DNA of 55,288 nt from Variovorax sp. N23 (lineage in GTDB: Bacteria > Pseudomonadota > Gammaproteobacteria > Burkholderiales > Burkholderiaceae_C), in contig NZ_JAOOPY010000024.1 of NCBI RefSeq assembly GCF_025486315.1, positions 1-55,288 on the forward strand. Reading direction: 5' to 3'. Positions 8,529-16,279 of this stretch are shown one piece after another. The notes beneath the pieces were generated by a model. It was not told the origin of the DNA, did not search any database, and was given only the letters and a program-made list of their open reading frames with translations. A program made the position numbers and the translations under genes. How positions within the stretch are numbered: the stretch's first letter is position 1; the number at the start of each line of letters is the position of its first letter.

Positions 8529-9431
8529 CTAACGCAAGCGCGCCTGCGCCCCCAGCCAGTCGGCGAAGGCGGCCAGCAGCGGTCGCGGCTCGCCGCGGTC
8601 CGGCGTGACGAGGTAGTAGTTGCGCTGCCCGGACAAGGGCCGTGCGCAGGCCACCACCAGCTCGCCGCGCGCGATCTCGTCGTCGATCAGCATGGTGGGC
8701 ATCAGCGCCACGCCCAGGCCGTGCGCCGCGGCGGTGGCCAGCATCGAGAACAGCTCGTAGCGCGGCCCGGTGCGCGCGCGCGGCGCGTCGATCTGCTGCG
8801 CGTCGAACCATTGCCGCCAGCCGTCGGGCCGGGTGCTCTGCTGCAGCAGCGGCATCTGCGCGATGGCGGCCGGCGCCACCGGCCTGCCGCGCGGCAGCAG
8901 GCGCGGGCTGCAGACCGGCACCACGTCCTCGGGCATCAGCAGCAGCGCGCGGGTGCCGGCCCAGTTGGCGACCTGCGCCGGCGTGCCGGCATAGAGCGCG
9001 GCATCGAACTCGCCGTCGGCGAAGAGGAAGGGGCGGGTGCGGGTCTCGATGTGCACCACCGCATCGGGCTGCAACTGCGCGAAGCCGGGCAGCCGCGGCA
9101 GCAGCCAGCGCGTGGCGAAGGTGGGCACCGCCGCCAGCGCGAGCGATCCGCCGCTGCCCTGGTCGGCCATCGCATCGAGCGTGTCGCGCTCCATCGATTC
9201 GAGCCGCAGCGCGGTCTGGCGCGCATAACTGGTGCCGCTGGGCGTCAGCGCCACGCCATGCCGCGTGCGGCGGAACAGCGCGACGCCGAGGAAGGCCTCG
9301 AGCGCGCCGATCTGCCGCGACACGGCGCTCTGCGTGAGCGACAGCTCCTGCGCGGCGCGTGTGTAGCTTTCGTGGCGGGCGGCGGCGTCGAAGCACACCA
9401 GCGCCTGCAAGGGGGGAATCTTTCGCCGCAT
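8529..9431 (-). CDS. LysR-type regulator of the glutarate module (GcvA-like)
   Basis: A 300-residue LysR-family regulator with an N-terminal winged helix (residues 5-65, including LSLTQSAVSRQIGALE) and a C-terminal periplasmic-binding-like effector domain. It is closest to the GcvA branch by its PPLQALVCFDAAARH start. It is divergent from the glutaryl-CoA dehydrogenase gene with 126 bases between start codons, and a palindrome fitting a LysR box lies 10 bases from its start. This layout suggests that it controls the dehydrogenase and CoA-transferase genes, probably with glutarate or glutaryl-CoA as signal (inferred). Confidence 0.93.
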   Translation of the reverse strand: MRRKIPPLQALVCFDAAARHESYTRAAQELSLTQSAVSRQIGALEAFLGVALFRRTRHGVALTPSGTSYARQTALRLESMERDTLDAMADQGSGGSLALAAVPTFATRWLLPRLPGFAQLQPDAVVHIETRTRPFLFADGEFDAALYAGTPAQVANWAGTRALLLMPEDVVPVCSPRLLPRGRPVAPAAIAQMPLLQQSTRPDGWRQWFDAQQIDAPRARTGPRYELFSMLATAAAHGLGVALMPTMLIDDEIARGELVVACARPLSGQRNYYLVTPDRGEPRPLLAAFADWLGAQARLR

Positions 9432-9440
9432 GCGAGGCCT

Positions 9441-9465
9441 CAGATATTCTGGGAATTCATATCTG
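9441..9465. promoter_or_regulatory. Candidate LysR-box between regulator and gcdH
   Basis: Perfect 7-bp inverted repeat CAGATAT-N11-ATATCTG, with the T-N11-A core expected of LysR boxes. It lies 10 bases upstream of the LysR start codon and about 93 bases upstream of gcdH, the usual position for a site that serves both autoregulation and activation. Confidence 0.7.
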
Positions 9466-9557
9466 GCTGAGTATTGCTCGTTTGCCTCGACCCTGCGCGG
9501 CGGCTAGGATCGTCCGATCCTTCTTTCCCCCATTTCCCTCTTTCCGGAGACAGCCAC

Positions 9558-10757
9558 ATGGCCGCCAAAGCGCAATTCCACTGGGACGATCCCTTCCTCC
9601 TCGACCAGCAACTGACCGACGAGGAACGCATGATCCGCGACGCGGCCAACGCCTACTGCCAGGAGCGCCTGCTCCCGCGCGTGCAGGAGGGCTTCCGCAC
9701 CGGCGAGACCGACCCGGCCATCTTCCGCGAGATGGGCGCGCTGGGCCTGCTGGGCCCGATGATCCCCGAGCAGTACGGCGGCCCCGGCCTCAACTACGTG
9801 GCCTATGGCCTGATCGCCCGCGAGGTCGAGCGCGTCGATTCGGGCTACCGCTCGATGGCCAGCGTGCAGAGTTCGCTGGTGATGGTGCCGATCAACGAAT
9901 TCGGCACCGAAGCGCAGAAGCAGAAGTACCTGCCCAAGCTCGCCACCGGCGAATGGATCGGGTGCTTCGGCCTGACCGAGCCCGACCATGGCTCCGACCC
10001 CGGCAGCATGGTCACCCGCGCCAAGAAGGTGGCGGGCGGCTACGCGATCAGCGGCGCCAAGATGTGGATCAGCAACTCGCCGATCGCCGACGTGTTCGTC
10101 GTGTGGGCCAAGGAAGTCAGCGAGTCCGGCACCGTCGGCCCGATCCGCGGCTTCGTGCTCGAGAAGGGCATGAAGGGCCTGTCGGCGCCTGCGATCCACG
10201 GCAAGGTCGGCCTGCGCGCCAGCATCACCGGCGAAATCGTGATGGACAACGTGTTCTGCCCCGAAGAGAACGCCTTCCCCGAAGTGCAGGGCCTGAAGGG
10301 CCCCTTCACCTGCCTCAACAGCGCGCGCTACGGCATCTCGTGGGGCGCGCTCGGTGCCGCCGAAGACTGCATGCACCGCGCCCGCCAGTACGTGCTCGAC
10401 CGCAAGCAGTTCGGCCGCCCGCTCGCGGCCAACCAGCTCATCCAGAAGAAGCTGGCCGACATGCAGACCGAGATCGCGCTGGGCCTGCAGGGCTGCCTGC
10501 GCCTGGGCCGCATGAAGGACGAAGGCACCGCCGCCGTGGAAATCACCTCGATCCTCAAGCGCAACAACTGCGGCAAGTCGCTCGACATCGCCCGCATGGC
10601 GCGCGACATGATGGGCGGCAACGGCATCAGCGACGAGTTCGGCGTGGCGCGCCACCTGGTGAACCTGGAAGTGGTGAACACCTACGAGGGCACGCACGAC
10701 ATCCACGCGCTCATCCTGGGCCGCGCCATCACGGGCATCGCCGCCTTCGCGAACTGA
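9558..10757 (+). CDS. gcdH: Glutaryl-CoA dehydrogenase
   Basis: FAD-dependent enzyme that oxidises and decarboxylates glutaryl-CoA to crotonyl-CoA in lysine, tryptophan and glutarate breakdown. The 399-residue product has the acyl-CoA dehydrogenase fold with the FAD-binding segments GCFGLTEPDHGSDPGSM and WISNSPIADVFVVWAK. The C-terminal NTYEGTHDIHALILGRAITG segment carries the catalytic Glu (about residue 377) in the arrangement typical of GcdH rather than other acyl-CoA dehydrogenases. The start ATG has GGAGA upstream. The CoA-transferase gene follows after 2 bases, so the two are co-transcribed. Confidence 0.95.
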   Translation: MAAKAQFHWDDPFLLDQQLTDEERMIRDAANAYCQERLLPRVQEGFRTGETDPAIFREMGALGLLGPMIPEQYGGPGLNYVAYGLIAREVERVDSGYRSMASVQSSLVMVPINEFGTEAQKQKYLPKLATGEWIGCFGLTEPDHGSDPGSMVTRAKKVAGGYAISGAKMWISNSPIADVFVVWAKEVSESGTVGPIRGFVLEKGMKGLSAPAIHGKVGLRASITGEIVMDNVFCPEENAFPEVQGLKGPFTCLNSARYGISWGALGAAEDCMHRARQYVLDRKQFGRPLAANQLIQKKLADMQTEIALGLQGCLRLGRMKDEGTAAVEITSILKRNNCGKSLDIARMARDMMGGNGISDEFGVARHLVNLEVVNTYEGTHDIHALILGRAITGIAAFAN

Positions 10758-10759
10758 GC

Positions 10760-12004
10760 ATGAGCATCCCGTCGAAGGAAGGCGCGCTCGCCGGCCTGAA
10801 GGTGCTCGACCTGTCCCGCGTGCTCGCGGGGCCGTGGTGCACGCAGATCCTCGCGGACCTGGGCGCCGACGTCGTGAAGATCGAGCGGCCCGGCGTCGGC
10901 GACGACACGCGCGGCTGGGGCCCGCCCTTCCTGAAGGACGCGGACGGCCACGACACGACCCAGTCGACCTACTTCACCGCCTGCAACCGCAACAAGCGCT
11001 CGGTCACGGTCGACATGGCCACGCCCGAGGGCCAGGCGCTGCTGCAGCGCATGGCCGCGCAGAGCGACGTGGTGGTGGAGAACTTCAAGACCGGCGGCCT
11101 GGCGCAGTACGGGCTCGACTACCAGAGCCTCAAGGCCGCGAACCCGCGCCTCATCTACTGCAGCGTGACCGGCTTCGGCCACGACGGCCCGCATGCGCAG
11201 CGCGCCGGCTACGACCTGATGATCCAGGCCACCAGCGGGATGATGAGCATCACCGGCCGTCCCGACGACGTGCCCGGCGGCGGCCCGCTGCGCGTGGGTG
11301 TGGCGCTGACCGACCTGTTCACCGGCGTGTACGCCAGCACGGCCATCCTGGCCGCGCTCGAGGTACGTCACCGCACCGGCGAAGGCCAGCACATCGACAT
11401 GGCGCTGCTCGACGTCGGCATGGCCATCCTCGCGAACCAGGCCAGCGCCTTTCTCAACACCGGCGACGTGCCGCAGCGCCAGGGCAACACGCACCCCAGC
11501 CTGGCGCCGTACCAGGAGTTTCAGACGCAGGACGGCGCCATGCTGCTGGCCATCGGCAACAATGGCCAGTTCGCGCGCTTCTGCGAGGCGGCCGGCCATG
11601 CCGAGTGGGCGGCCGACGAGCGCTTCGCGACCAACACGCTGCGCGTGAAGCACCGCGACGTGCTGATCCCGCTGATGCAGGACGTGACGCGCACGCGCAG
11701 CACGGCCGCATGGATCGCGTTGCTCGAAGACAAGGCCGTGCCCTGCGGCCCGATCAACAACATCGCGCAGGCCTTCGACGACGAGCAGGTCAAGGCGCGC
11801 GGCCTGGCCGTGACGTTGCCGCGCGACGCGGGCGACGGCATCGCGAGCATCACCGGCGTGGCCAGCCCGCTGCGCCTGTCGGCCACGCCGCCGGTGCTGC
11901 GCCGTGCCCCGCCGGCCCTCGGGCAGCACACCGACGAGGTGCTGGCCGAGTGGGGCGTCGACCCCGCACAGATCGCGGCCCTGCGCGCCGCCGGGGTGGT
12001 CTGA
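10760..12004 (+). CDS. Family III CoA-transferase, probably glutarate CoA-transferase
   Basis: A 414-residue CaiB/BaiF-type CoA-transferase. It starts with the family motif LKVLDLSRVLAGPWCTQILADLGADVVKIE (split here as LSRVLAGPW and LGADVVKIERP), and has the NKRSVTVD segment and the catalytic Asp in GYDLMIQATSG (Asp152). Next to gcdH, the likely role is moving CoA from succinyl-CoA or another donor onto glutarate, as in SUGCT. The gene begins 2 bases after the gcdH stop. Other family III substrates cannot be ruled out from the sequence alone. A GC-rich hairpin (12007-12022) follows the stop. Confidence 0.88.
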   Translation: MSIPSKEGALAGLKVLDLSRVLAGPWCTQILADLGADVVKIERPGVGDDTRGWGPPFLKDADGHDTTQSTYFTACNRNKRSVTVDMATPEGQALLQRMAAQSDVVVENFKTGGLAQYGLDYQSLKAANPRLIYCSVTGFGHDGPHAQRAGYDLMIQATSGMMSITGRPDDVPGGGPLRVGVALTDLFTGVYASTAILAALEVRHRTGEGQHIDMALLDVGMAILANQASAFLNTGDVPQRQGNTHPSLAPYQEFQTQDGAMLLAIGNNGQFARFCEAAGHAEWAADERFATNTLRVKHRDVLIPLMQDVTRTRSTAAWIALLEDKAVPCGPINNIAQAFDDEQVKARGLAVTLPRDAGDGIASITGVASPLRLSATPPVLRRAPPALGQHTDEVLAEWGVDPAQIAALRAAGVV

Positions 12005-12006
12005 CG

Positions 12007-12022
12007 GCGCGTTCCGACGCGC
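12007..12022. terminator. Hairpin after the glutarate module
   Basis: Perfect 6-bp stem GCGCGT / ACGCGC with a TCCG tetraloop, 3 bases after the CoA-transferase stop and before the end of the convergent CopD-like gene. No T-run follows, so it is at best a weak or factor-assisted terminator. Confidence 0.3.
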
Positions 12023-12034
12023 GCCGCCGGGCGC

Positions 12035-12499
12035 TCAGAATGCGCGGCCGACCACGGCGAGGGCGACCACCACGACGCCGAGCGTCAGGTTCACCGCCAC
12101 CAGCTTGCGGATGCTGCCCAGCTGGGCCGCCGCCACCGGCCATTCGCGCGCAGCGACGGCGCGCTGCAGCCGGGCGTAAGGCGCAAAGCGGATGTGCAGG
12201 AAGAGCGCCATCATCACCAGGCCCACGGTGAACATGCCATGCACGCTCCAGTGAACGCGGGCGAAGCCGCCGCCGGCCATCAGCAGCCATAGGCCGCTGA
12301 CGAGGGTCGCCGCCACCGCGATCGACACGCCGATGAAGAAGCGCGACAGGGCCGCCGCCATGAAGGCCAGCCGCTGCGGCGGCTCGAGCGTGGCCACCGC
12401 GGCGGGCCGCACGGCGAAGTGCATCACCGCCATGCCGCCGACCCAGAAGGTCACTGCGATCAGATGGAGGAAGAGAAGGAGCGAGGTCGTGAGGAGCAT
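12035..12499 (-). CDS. CopD-family four-helix membrane protein
   Basis: A 154-residue inner membrane protein with four hydrophobic segments. The first reads LHLIAVTFWVGGMAVMHF, a pattern shared by the CopD-like and related small heme or copper-associated membrane families, with His residues that could bind metal (LHLI, MHF, VHWSVHG, LHIR). The function is not established. The ATG at 12499 was chosen because translation upstream of it is not membrane-like; no clear ribosome site is present. It converges with the CoA-transferase gene. Confidence 0.75.
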   Translation of the reverse strand: MLLTTSLLLFLHLIAVTFWVGGMAVMHFAVRPAAVATLEPPQRLAFMAAALSRFFIGVSIAVAATLVSGLWLLMAGGGFARVHWSVHGMFTVGLVMMALFLHIRFAPYARLQRAVAAREWPVAAAQLGSIRKLVAVNLTLGVVVVALAVVGRAF

Positions 12500-12692
12500 G
12501 GCGCAGCGTAGACCACAAAGCCCGGCATTCTTCCTTCCAGGGGCTTCAGCCTTGGCATTCCTGTGCCGATAGCTTCTCTGACAGGAGCCGGCGTCGATGT
12601 TCGCGCATGGTGCGCGGCGCGCGCGGCCCTCGTCGCCCAGGAGGTGTGCGCCGCACGTCACCACGGCGCGTCGGTCGACAGGAGAGATTCTG

Positions 12693-12980
12693 ATGAGTAC
12701 CCATACGGCAGTTCGGCTTTCGTTCGCGAAACGCAAACAGGGCGATGCCACCGCGCATGTGCGGGTCGCCGGGCGCGGTTCGATCTTCGAGCCCCTGCGC
12801 ACGCGCGGCCCGCGCGCCTCAGACGTTCACATGGCCTCGGCGCTTCATGCCGAGAACAATGTGGTCGATCGCGCCCGGATGTCGGCGGCGCAGGCCGCCG
12901 CGCTGGCTGCCCGCGAAGCGGCCGAGGCCCAAACGCTCAAGGCCATCGTGCTGTCGATGCTCGGCGTCCGCTCGCGCTGA
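12693..12980 (+). CDS. Small hypothetical protein (95 aa)
   Basis: I do not recognise this protein. It has a strong ribosome site (AGGAGAG, 7 bases before the ATG) and codon use like its neighbours. The N-terminal half is basic (SFAKRKQGD), and the C-terminal half is an Ala-rich helix (MSAAQAAALAAREAAEAQTL) ending in VLSMLGVRSR. No signal peptide or membrane segment is visible. The open frame of the convergent DUF1127 gene reads through its 3' two-thirds on the other strand, so one of the two frames is wrong there or the genes overlap. Confidence 0.5.
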   Translation: MSTHTAVRLSFAKRKQGDATAHVRVAGRGSIFEPLRTRGPRASDVHMASALHAENNVVDRARMSAAQAAALAAREAAEAQTLKAIVLSMLGVRSR

Positions 12981-13232
12981 GTCGCGACGGCCGTCGGCGC
13001 GCCCAGGCAGCGACGCGCGCTCATGGATTCCAGGGCGAGCGGTCGGTGCGCGCCGTCGCGACCACTCCTGGATTTCGCTGCGGCCGATCCCCAGGTCCTT
13101 GAGTTCATGGTCGCTCATGCCGCGCAGCTCGCGCGTGTCGGCCGACGCGCCGCCGGTGCCGCACACGCGGCCCAGCCAGCGGCGCAGCGAGGCGAGCAGG
13201 GAGGTGGATGCGGTGGGTTGCGGGCGGGTCAT
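12819..13232 (-). CDS. DUF1127 protein with long read-through tail
   Basis: The first 55 residues are a typical DUF1127 protein: a basic amphipathic helix (LLASLRRWLGRV) followed by TRELRGMSDHELKDLGIGRSEI. Such proteins are small and often RNA- or stress-related. A good ribosome site (CAGGAG) sits before ATG 13232. Family members usually stop after 50-75 residues, but this frame runs to 137 residues with a tail lacking any family feature and overlaps the convergent 95-residue gene. A frameshift soon after GIGRSEI would reach a stop within 16 codons (at about 13021). The true C-terminus is therefore uncertain. It is divergent from a LysR gene. Confidence 0.6.
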   Translation of the reverse strand: MTRPQPTASTSLLASLRRWLGRVCGTGGASADTRELRGMSDHELKDLGIGRSEIQEWSRRRAPTARPGIHERASLPGRADGRRDSARADAEHRQHDGLERLGLGRFAGSQRGGLRRRHPGAIDHIVLGMKRRGHVNV

Positions 13233-13313
13233 CGAAAGCTCCTGGTGCTGAAAGGAGCCGCCATCTTCTGCGCCGGCGTGCTATTGTGGAAGTTGAGATT
13301 TCTGAGGCCATCG

Positions 13314-13328
13314 ATCAGCCTTCCTGAT
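13314..13328. promoter_or_regulatory. Candidate LysR-box (ATC-N9-GAT)
   Basis: Inverted repeat ATCAG-N5-CTGAT, which fits the ATC-N9-GAT form known from NodD-type LysR boxes. It lies 22 bases upstream of the LysR start at 13351 and between this gene and the divergent DUF1127 gene. Confidence 0.45.
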
Positions 13329-13350
13329 AGCTCGACACGGCCACGATTCC

Positions 13351-14241
13351 ATGCGTCAACTCAACCTCGACCAACTGCGCACGCTGGTGGCGATCGCCGA
13401 CCTCGGCACCTTCTCCGCGGCCGCGCAGGCGCTGCATCTCGCGCAGCCGACGGTCAGCCTGCACATCAGCGAGCTCGAATCGCGGCTGGGCGCGCGACTG
13501 GTGGCGCGCGGCAGCCGCAGCGTCACGCTCACGCCGGCCGGCGCGGCGCTGGTCGAGCGCGGCAGGCGCCTGCTGCGCGATGCCGACGACGCCGTCGACG
13601 CGGTGCGCCGGCAGGCCGAAGGCCGCATCGGCCGCGTGCGGCTGGGCACCTCGACCGGCGTGGTGATCGACCTGTTGCCGCAGGTGCTCGAGACGCTGCA
13701 GGCGAGCCATCCCGGCATCGATGTCGAGGTGAGCATCCTCGGCTCTGCCGATGCGATGTCGCGCCTCGCGCAGGGCACGCTCGACATCGGGCTGGTCGCG
13801 ATGCCGCAGCCGCCGCTGCGTGACCTGGTTGTCACGGCCTGGCGCAGCCAGCCCATGATGGCCTTCGTGCCGCCGAAGTGGAAGGCGCCCAGGCGCGTGA
13901 CGCCGGCCTGGCTCGCGGCCCAGCCGTTGATCTTCAACGACGCCACCACCCACATGTACCGGCTCGCCGTGGAATGGTTCGCCAACGCCGGCCAGGCACC
14001 GCGCGCGCGCATCGAGCTGAACTACGACGTCGCCATCCGCAGCCTGGTGGCCGCCGGCTACGGTGCGGCCATGCTGCCGCTGACACCGGGCACCGACGAC
14101 GCCTGGCGCGAGCGCGTGCAGATCCTGCCGCTGAGCCCGAAGCTGACGCGGCACCTGGGCATCGCGCACCGCAGCAAGGCCTCGCTCGACGGCGCGACCG
14201 AGTGGGTCATCGAGACGCTGATGGGGTTTCGGCAGGCTTGA
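13351..14241 (+). CDS. LysR-type transcriptional regulator
   Basis: A 296-residue LysR-family regulator. The winged helix covers residues 4-62 (LDQLRTLVAIADLGTFSAAA, then LAQPTVSLHISELE), followed by a linker helix and an effector-binding domain. It is divergent from the DUF1127 gene and converges with the alpha/beta hydrolase gene, overlapping its end by 35 bases. No catabolic gene is directly divergent, so the target is not clear; the DUF1127 gene is the only divergent candidate. Confidence 0.92.
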   Translation: MRQLNLDQLRTLVAIADLGTFSAAAQALHLAQPTVSLHISELESRLGARLVARGSRSVTLTPAGAALVERGRRLLRDADDAVDAVRRQAEGRIGRVRLGTSTGVVIDLLPQVLETLQASHPGIDVEVSILGSADAMSRLAQGTLDIGLVAMPQPPLRDLVVTAWRSQPMMAFVPPKWKAPRRVTPAWLAAQPLIFNDATTHMYRLAVEWFANAGQAPRARIELNYDVAIRSLVAAGYGAAMLPLTPGTDDAWRERVQILPLSPKLTRHLGIAHRSKASLDGATEWVIETLMGFRQA

Positions 14242-15010
14242 GCCCGCCCCAGGTTTCGACCTGTGCCGCGACCCAGTCGGGGTCGTCCAGCGCGAGGTCG
14301 TGGCCGGCCGTCGGGTGCTCGGCAATTGGCAACCGCCACGCCTGCGCCAGGCGGCGCGAACAGCCCGGATCGACGAGCACGTCGCCTCCGCCGACCAGCA
14401 CCTGCAATGGCACGCCCGGCGCCTGCGCCGGTGCCCGGTAGCGCGCCGCCGCGAGCAGCTGGCGCAGCGCGTTCGCTATCGACACGGGATGCCGTTCGCG
14501 CAGTGCGACCCAGGCATCGACGACCGCCATCTTCTGCGCCGCGGTGAAGCGGCGCCGGCTGGTCAGCCGCAGCACGATGGCTTCGCGCGCCTGCGCATCG
14601 CGCCACGGCCACAGCACGCCGAGCAGCGCGGGGTAGTGGCGCGGCCGCAGGCGCTGGTGCCACGCGCTGAAGGGGCGCAGGCTGGTGTTGACCAGCACGG
14701 CGCTGGCCACTTCCTGCGGATGCCGATGCGCCCATTCGACCGCGACCATCGCGCCGAGCGACATCGCGAGCAGGTGGCAGCGCGTCACGCCGCGGGCGTG
14801 CAGTTGCGCGCGGCAGTCTTCCATCGTCGCGCGGATCGAGGTCGGGCTGCGCACCGCGTGCCGCTCGCCGGCACCGGGCAGGTCGATCGTGAGGATGCGC
14901 ACGCCGGGCAGGCGTTCGGCCAGCAACGCCGGCAGTGGCCCCCAGTGCCCGGCTTCGCGCGTGAGGCCGCGCAGCAGCACCCACGGGAGGTCGCCGGCCG
15001 CGGGGTTCAT
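14207..15010 (-). CDS. Alpha/beta hydrolase
   Basis: A 267-residue alpha/beta hydrolase fold protein. The nucleophile elbow is LAMSLGAMVA (Ser84, a Gly-to-Ala variant of GxSxG), the acid is Asp210 or Asp214 in VGGGDVLVDP, and the base is His237 in AGHDLALDDPDW. The N-terminal LLRGLTREAGHWG segment replaces the more common HGxx oxyanion motif by RGLTRE. Its ATG overlaps the stop of the M14 peptidase gene (ATGA), so the two are translated together. The substrate is unknown; an esterase or amide hydrolase acting on products of the peptidase is one idea. Confidence 0.88.
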   Translation of the reverse strand: MNPAAGDLPWVLLRGLTREAGHWGPLPALLAERLPGVRILTIDLPGAGERHAVRSPTSIRATMEDCRAQLHARGVTRCHLLAMSLGAMVAVEWAHRHPQEVASAVLVNTSLRPFSAWHQRLRPRHYPALLGVLWPWRDAQAREAIVLRLTSRRRFTAAQKMAVVDAWVALRERHPVSIANALRQLLAAARYRAPAQAPGVPLQVLVGGGDVLVDPGCSRRLAQAWRLPIAEHPTAGHDLALDDPDWVAAQVETWGGLKPAETPSASR

Positions 15011-16035
15011 GGGGCGTCGTACCAGCGCGCCAGCGCCTGCGCATGGTGGCGGCGCCGCGCCTCGTCCACCGGCACCCACTGCGTGTGGCTGCTCGCCGCG
15101 CGCGTGATGAAGTCCATCCACCCCAGGTGCCGCCGCAGCACGCGCTGCTGCCGGTGCGCGATCACCGGGTTGAAGATGCCGTGGCGCGAGAAGAGCTGGC
15201 GCGGATTCTTCTTCACCCACAGCCACGAACCCATCTCCAGCGTGAGCGGCAGGAAGAGCGTGTCGGGCCGGGCGCAGGCCGTGAGGTAGAGGTGGTCCCA
15301 CAGGTCGCCGTGGGCCGTGTACTGCCGGCTCTGCGGCTCGAGCACGTAGGGGTGGTGCAGCAGGCCCAGGTCGATCAGCTCGCCCAGGGCGTGCATCTCG
15401 GGCAGGTGCGCCATCGGCTTGGGCGTGTGCGCATAGGGGAACCACAGGCGGTCCGCCAGGCCGAAGCCGGAGTGGCAGTCGAGCGCGATGCTGAAGGGGC
15501 GGCTGAGCAGCTCGCGCTCGACCAGCGCGCACAGCGCCTGGCTTTCGGCTTCCATCGCGGCGCCTTCTTCGCCGCGGTACCAGGGCAGTGCGGCGCTCAG
15601 GCGCTGCCCGCCGAGCAGCCAGGGCACACGCCCCAGCGCATCGATCGGCGCATTGCGCATCAGGTCGACGCCACGCGGGTTGGCGCGCGTGCCCAGCCAC
15701 AGGCCGCCGGGGTTGACGATGGGCACGAAGACCAGGCGCAGCGTCTCGAGCTGCCGCTGCAGCGTGGTGTCCCACTGCAGCCGCGTGACGATGCTGCGCA
15801 GATAGGCGATGGTCACCTGTGCGCCGATGCGTTCGAGCCCGTGCACGCCGCCGAAGAAGCCGACGGCCGGCACGTCGCTGCGCTCGCTGCCGAGCAGGAA
15901 GGCCTGCACCTCGAAGCGCTCGCCGCCGGCGTCGACGCTGCACAGCACGCGCCGTTCCATCGCCGGCCCGGCAAGGTCGACGAGGGCCTGCAATTCGAGG
16001 AGTTCGGGCAGTTCGGAGGGGCTGGCGGGGCGCAT
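15007..16035 (-). CDS. M14-family zinc carboxypeptidase
   Basis: A 342-residue metallopeptidase of family M14. The zinc ligands are His65 and Glu68 in GGVHGLERIG and His188 in ALDCHSGFG; the catalytic Glu is probably Glu267 in LTLEMGSW. NPRGVDLMRN supplies the substrate-binding Arg typical of the family. No signal peptide is visible, so it is probably cytoplasmic. The start ATG 16035 (MRPASPSELPE) fits the domain; a longer frame upstream reads as low-quality sequence. The stop is coupled to the alpha/beta hydrolase by a 4-base ATGA overlap. Confidence 0.88.
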   Translation of the reverse strand: MRPASPSELPELLELQALVDLAGPAMERRVLCSVDAGGERFEVQAFLLGSERSDVPAVGFFGGVHGLERIGAQVTIAYLRSIVTRLQWDTTLQRQLETLRLVFVPIVNPGGLWLGTRANPRGVDLMRNAPIDALGRVPWLLGGQRLSAALPWYRGEEGAAMEAESQALCALVERELLSRPFSIALDCHSGFGLADRLWFPYAHTPKPMAHLPEMHALGELIDLGLLHHPYVLEPQSRQYTAHGDLWDHLYLTACARPDTLFLPLTLEMGSWLWVKKNPRQLFSRHGIFNPVIAHRQQRVLRRHLGWMDFITRAASSHTQWVPVDEARRRHHAQALARWYDAP

Positions 16036-16140
16036 GGTGCGGAGTGGATTCCGCCCCGAGCATAGCCATCGGCCTGCCATCAAACCGTCATGTTCGGCGC
16101 GTAGGGTGGCAACGTTCTTCCACCACTTTCGAGGCCTGCC

Positions 16141-16266
16141 ATGCGCGCTGCCCTGCACCTGCCGACGACCGCGTTCCACGTGTGCCGTGTGCTGGCCGGC
16201 GCGCTCGTGTGGGGCGTGACGGAATCGATCGCGCTGGCGCGCTCGCGCCGCCGCGGCGCGCGCTGA
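16141..16266 (+). CDS. Possible 41-residue membrane peptide
   Basis: A short frame with GAGG 6 bases before its ATG. It encodes one hydrophobic segment (FHVCRVLAGALVWGVTESIA) followed by a basic tail (LARSRRRGAR), a plausible single-pass inner membrane peptide with its C-terminus inside. It sits between the divergent M14 gene and the convergent MocR-type gene, where otherwise nothing would be encoded. I do not recognise a family. Confidence 0.4.
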   Translation: MRAALHLPTTAFHVCRVLAGALVWGVTESIALARSRRRGAR

Positions 16267-16279
16267 TCAGCCGCCGCGA

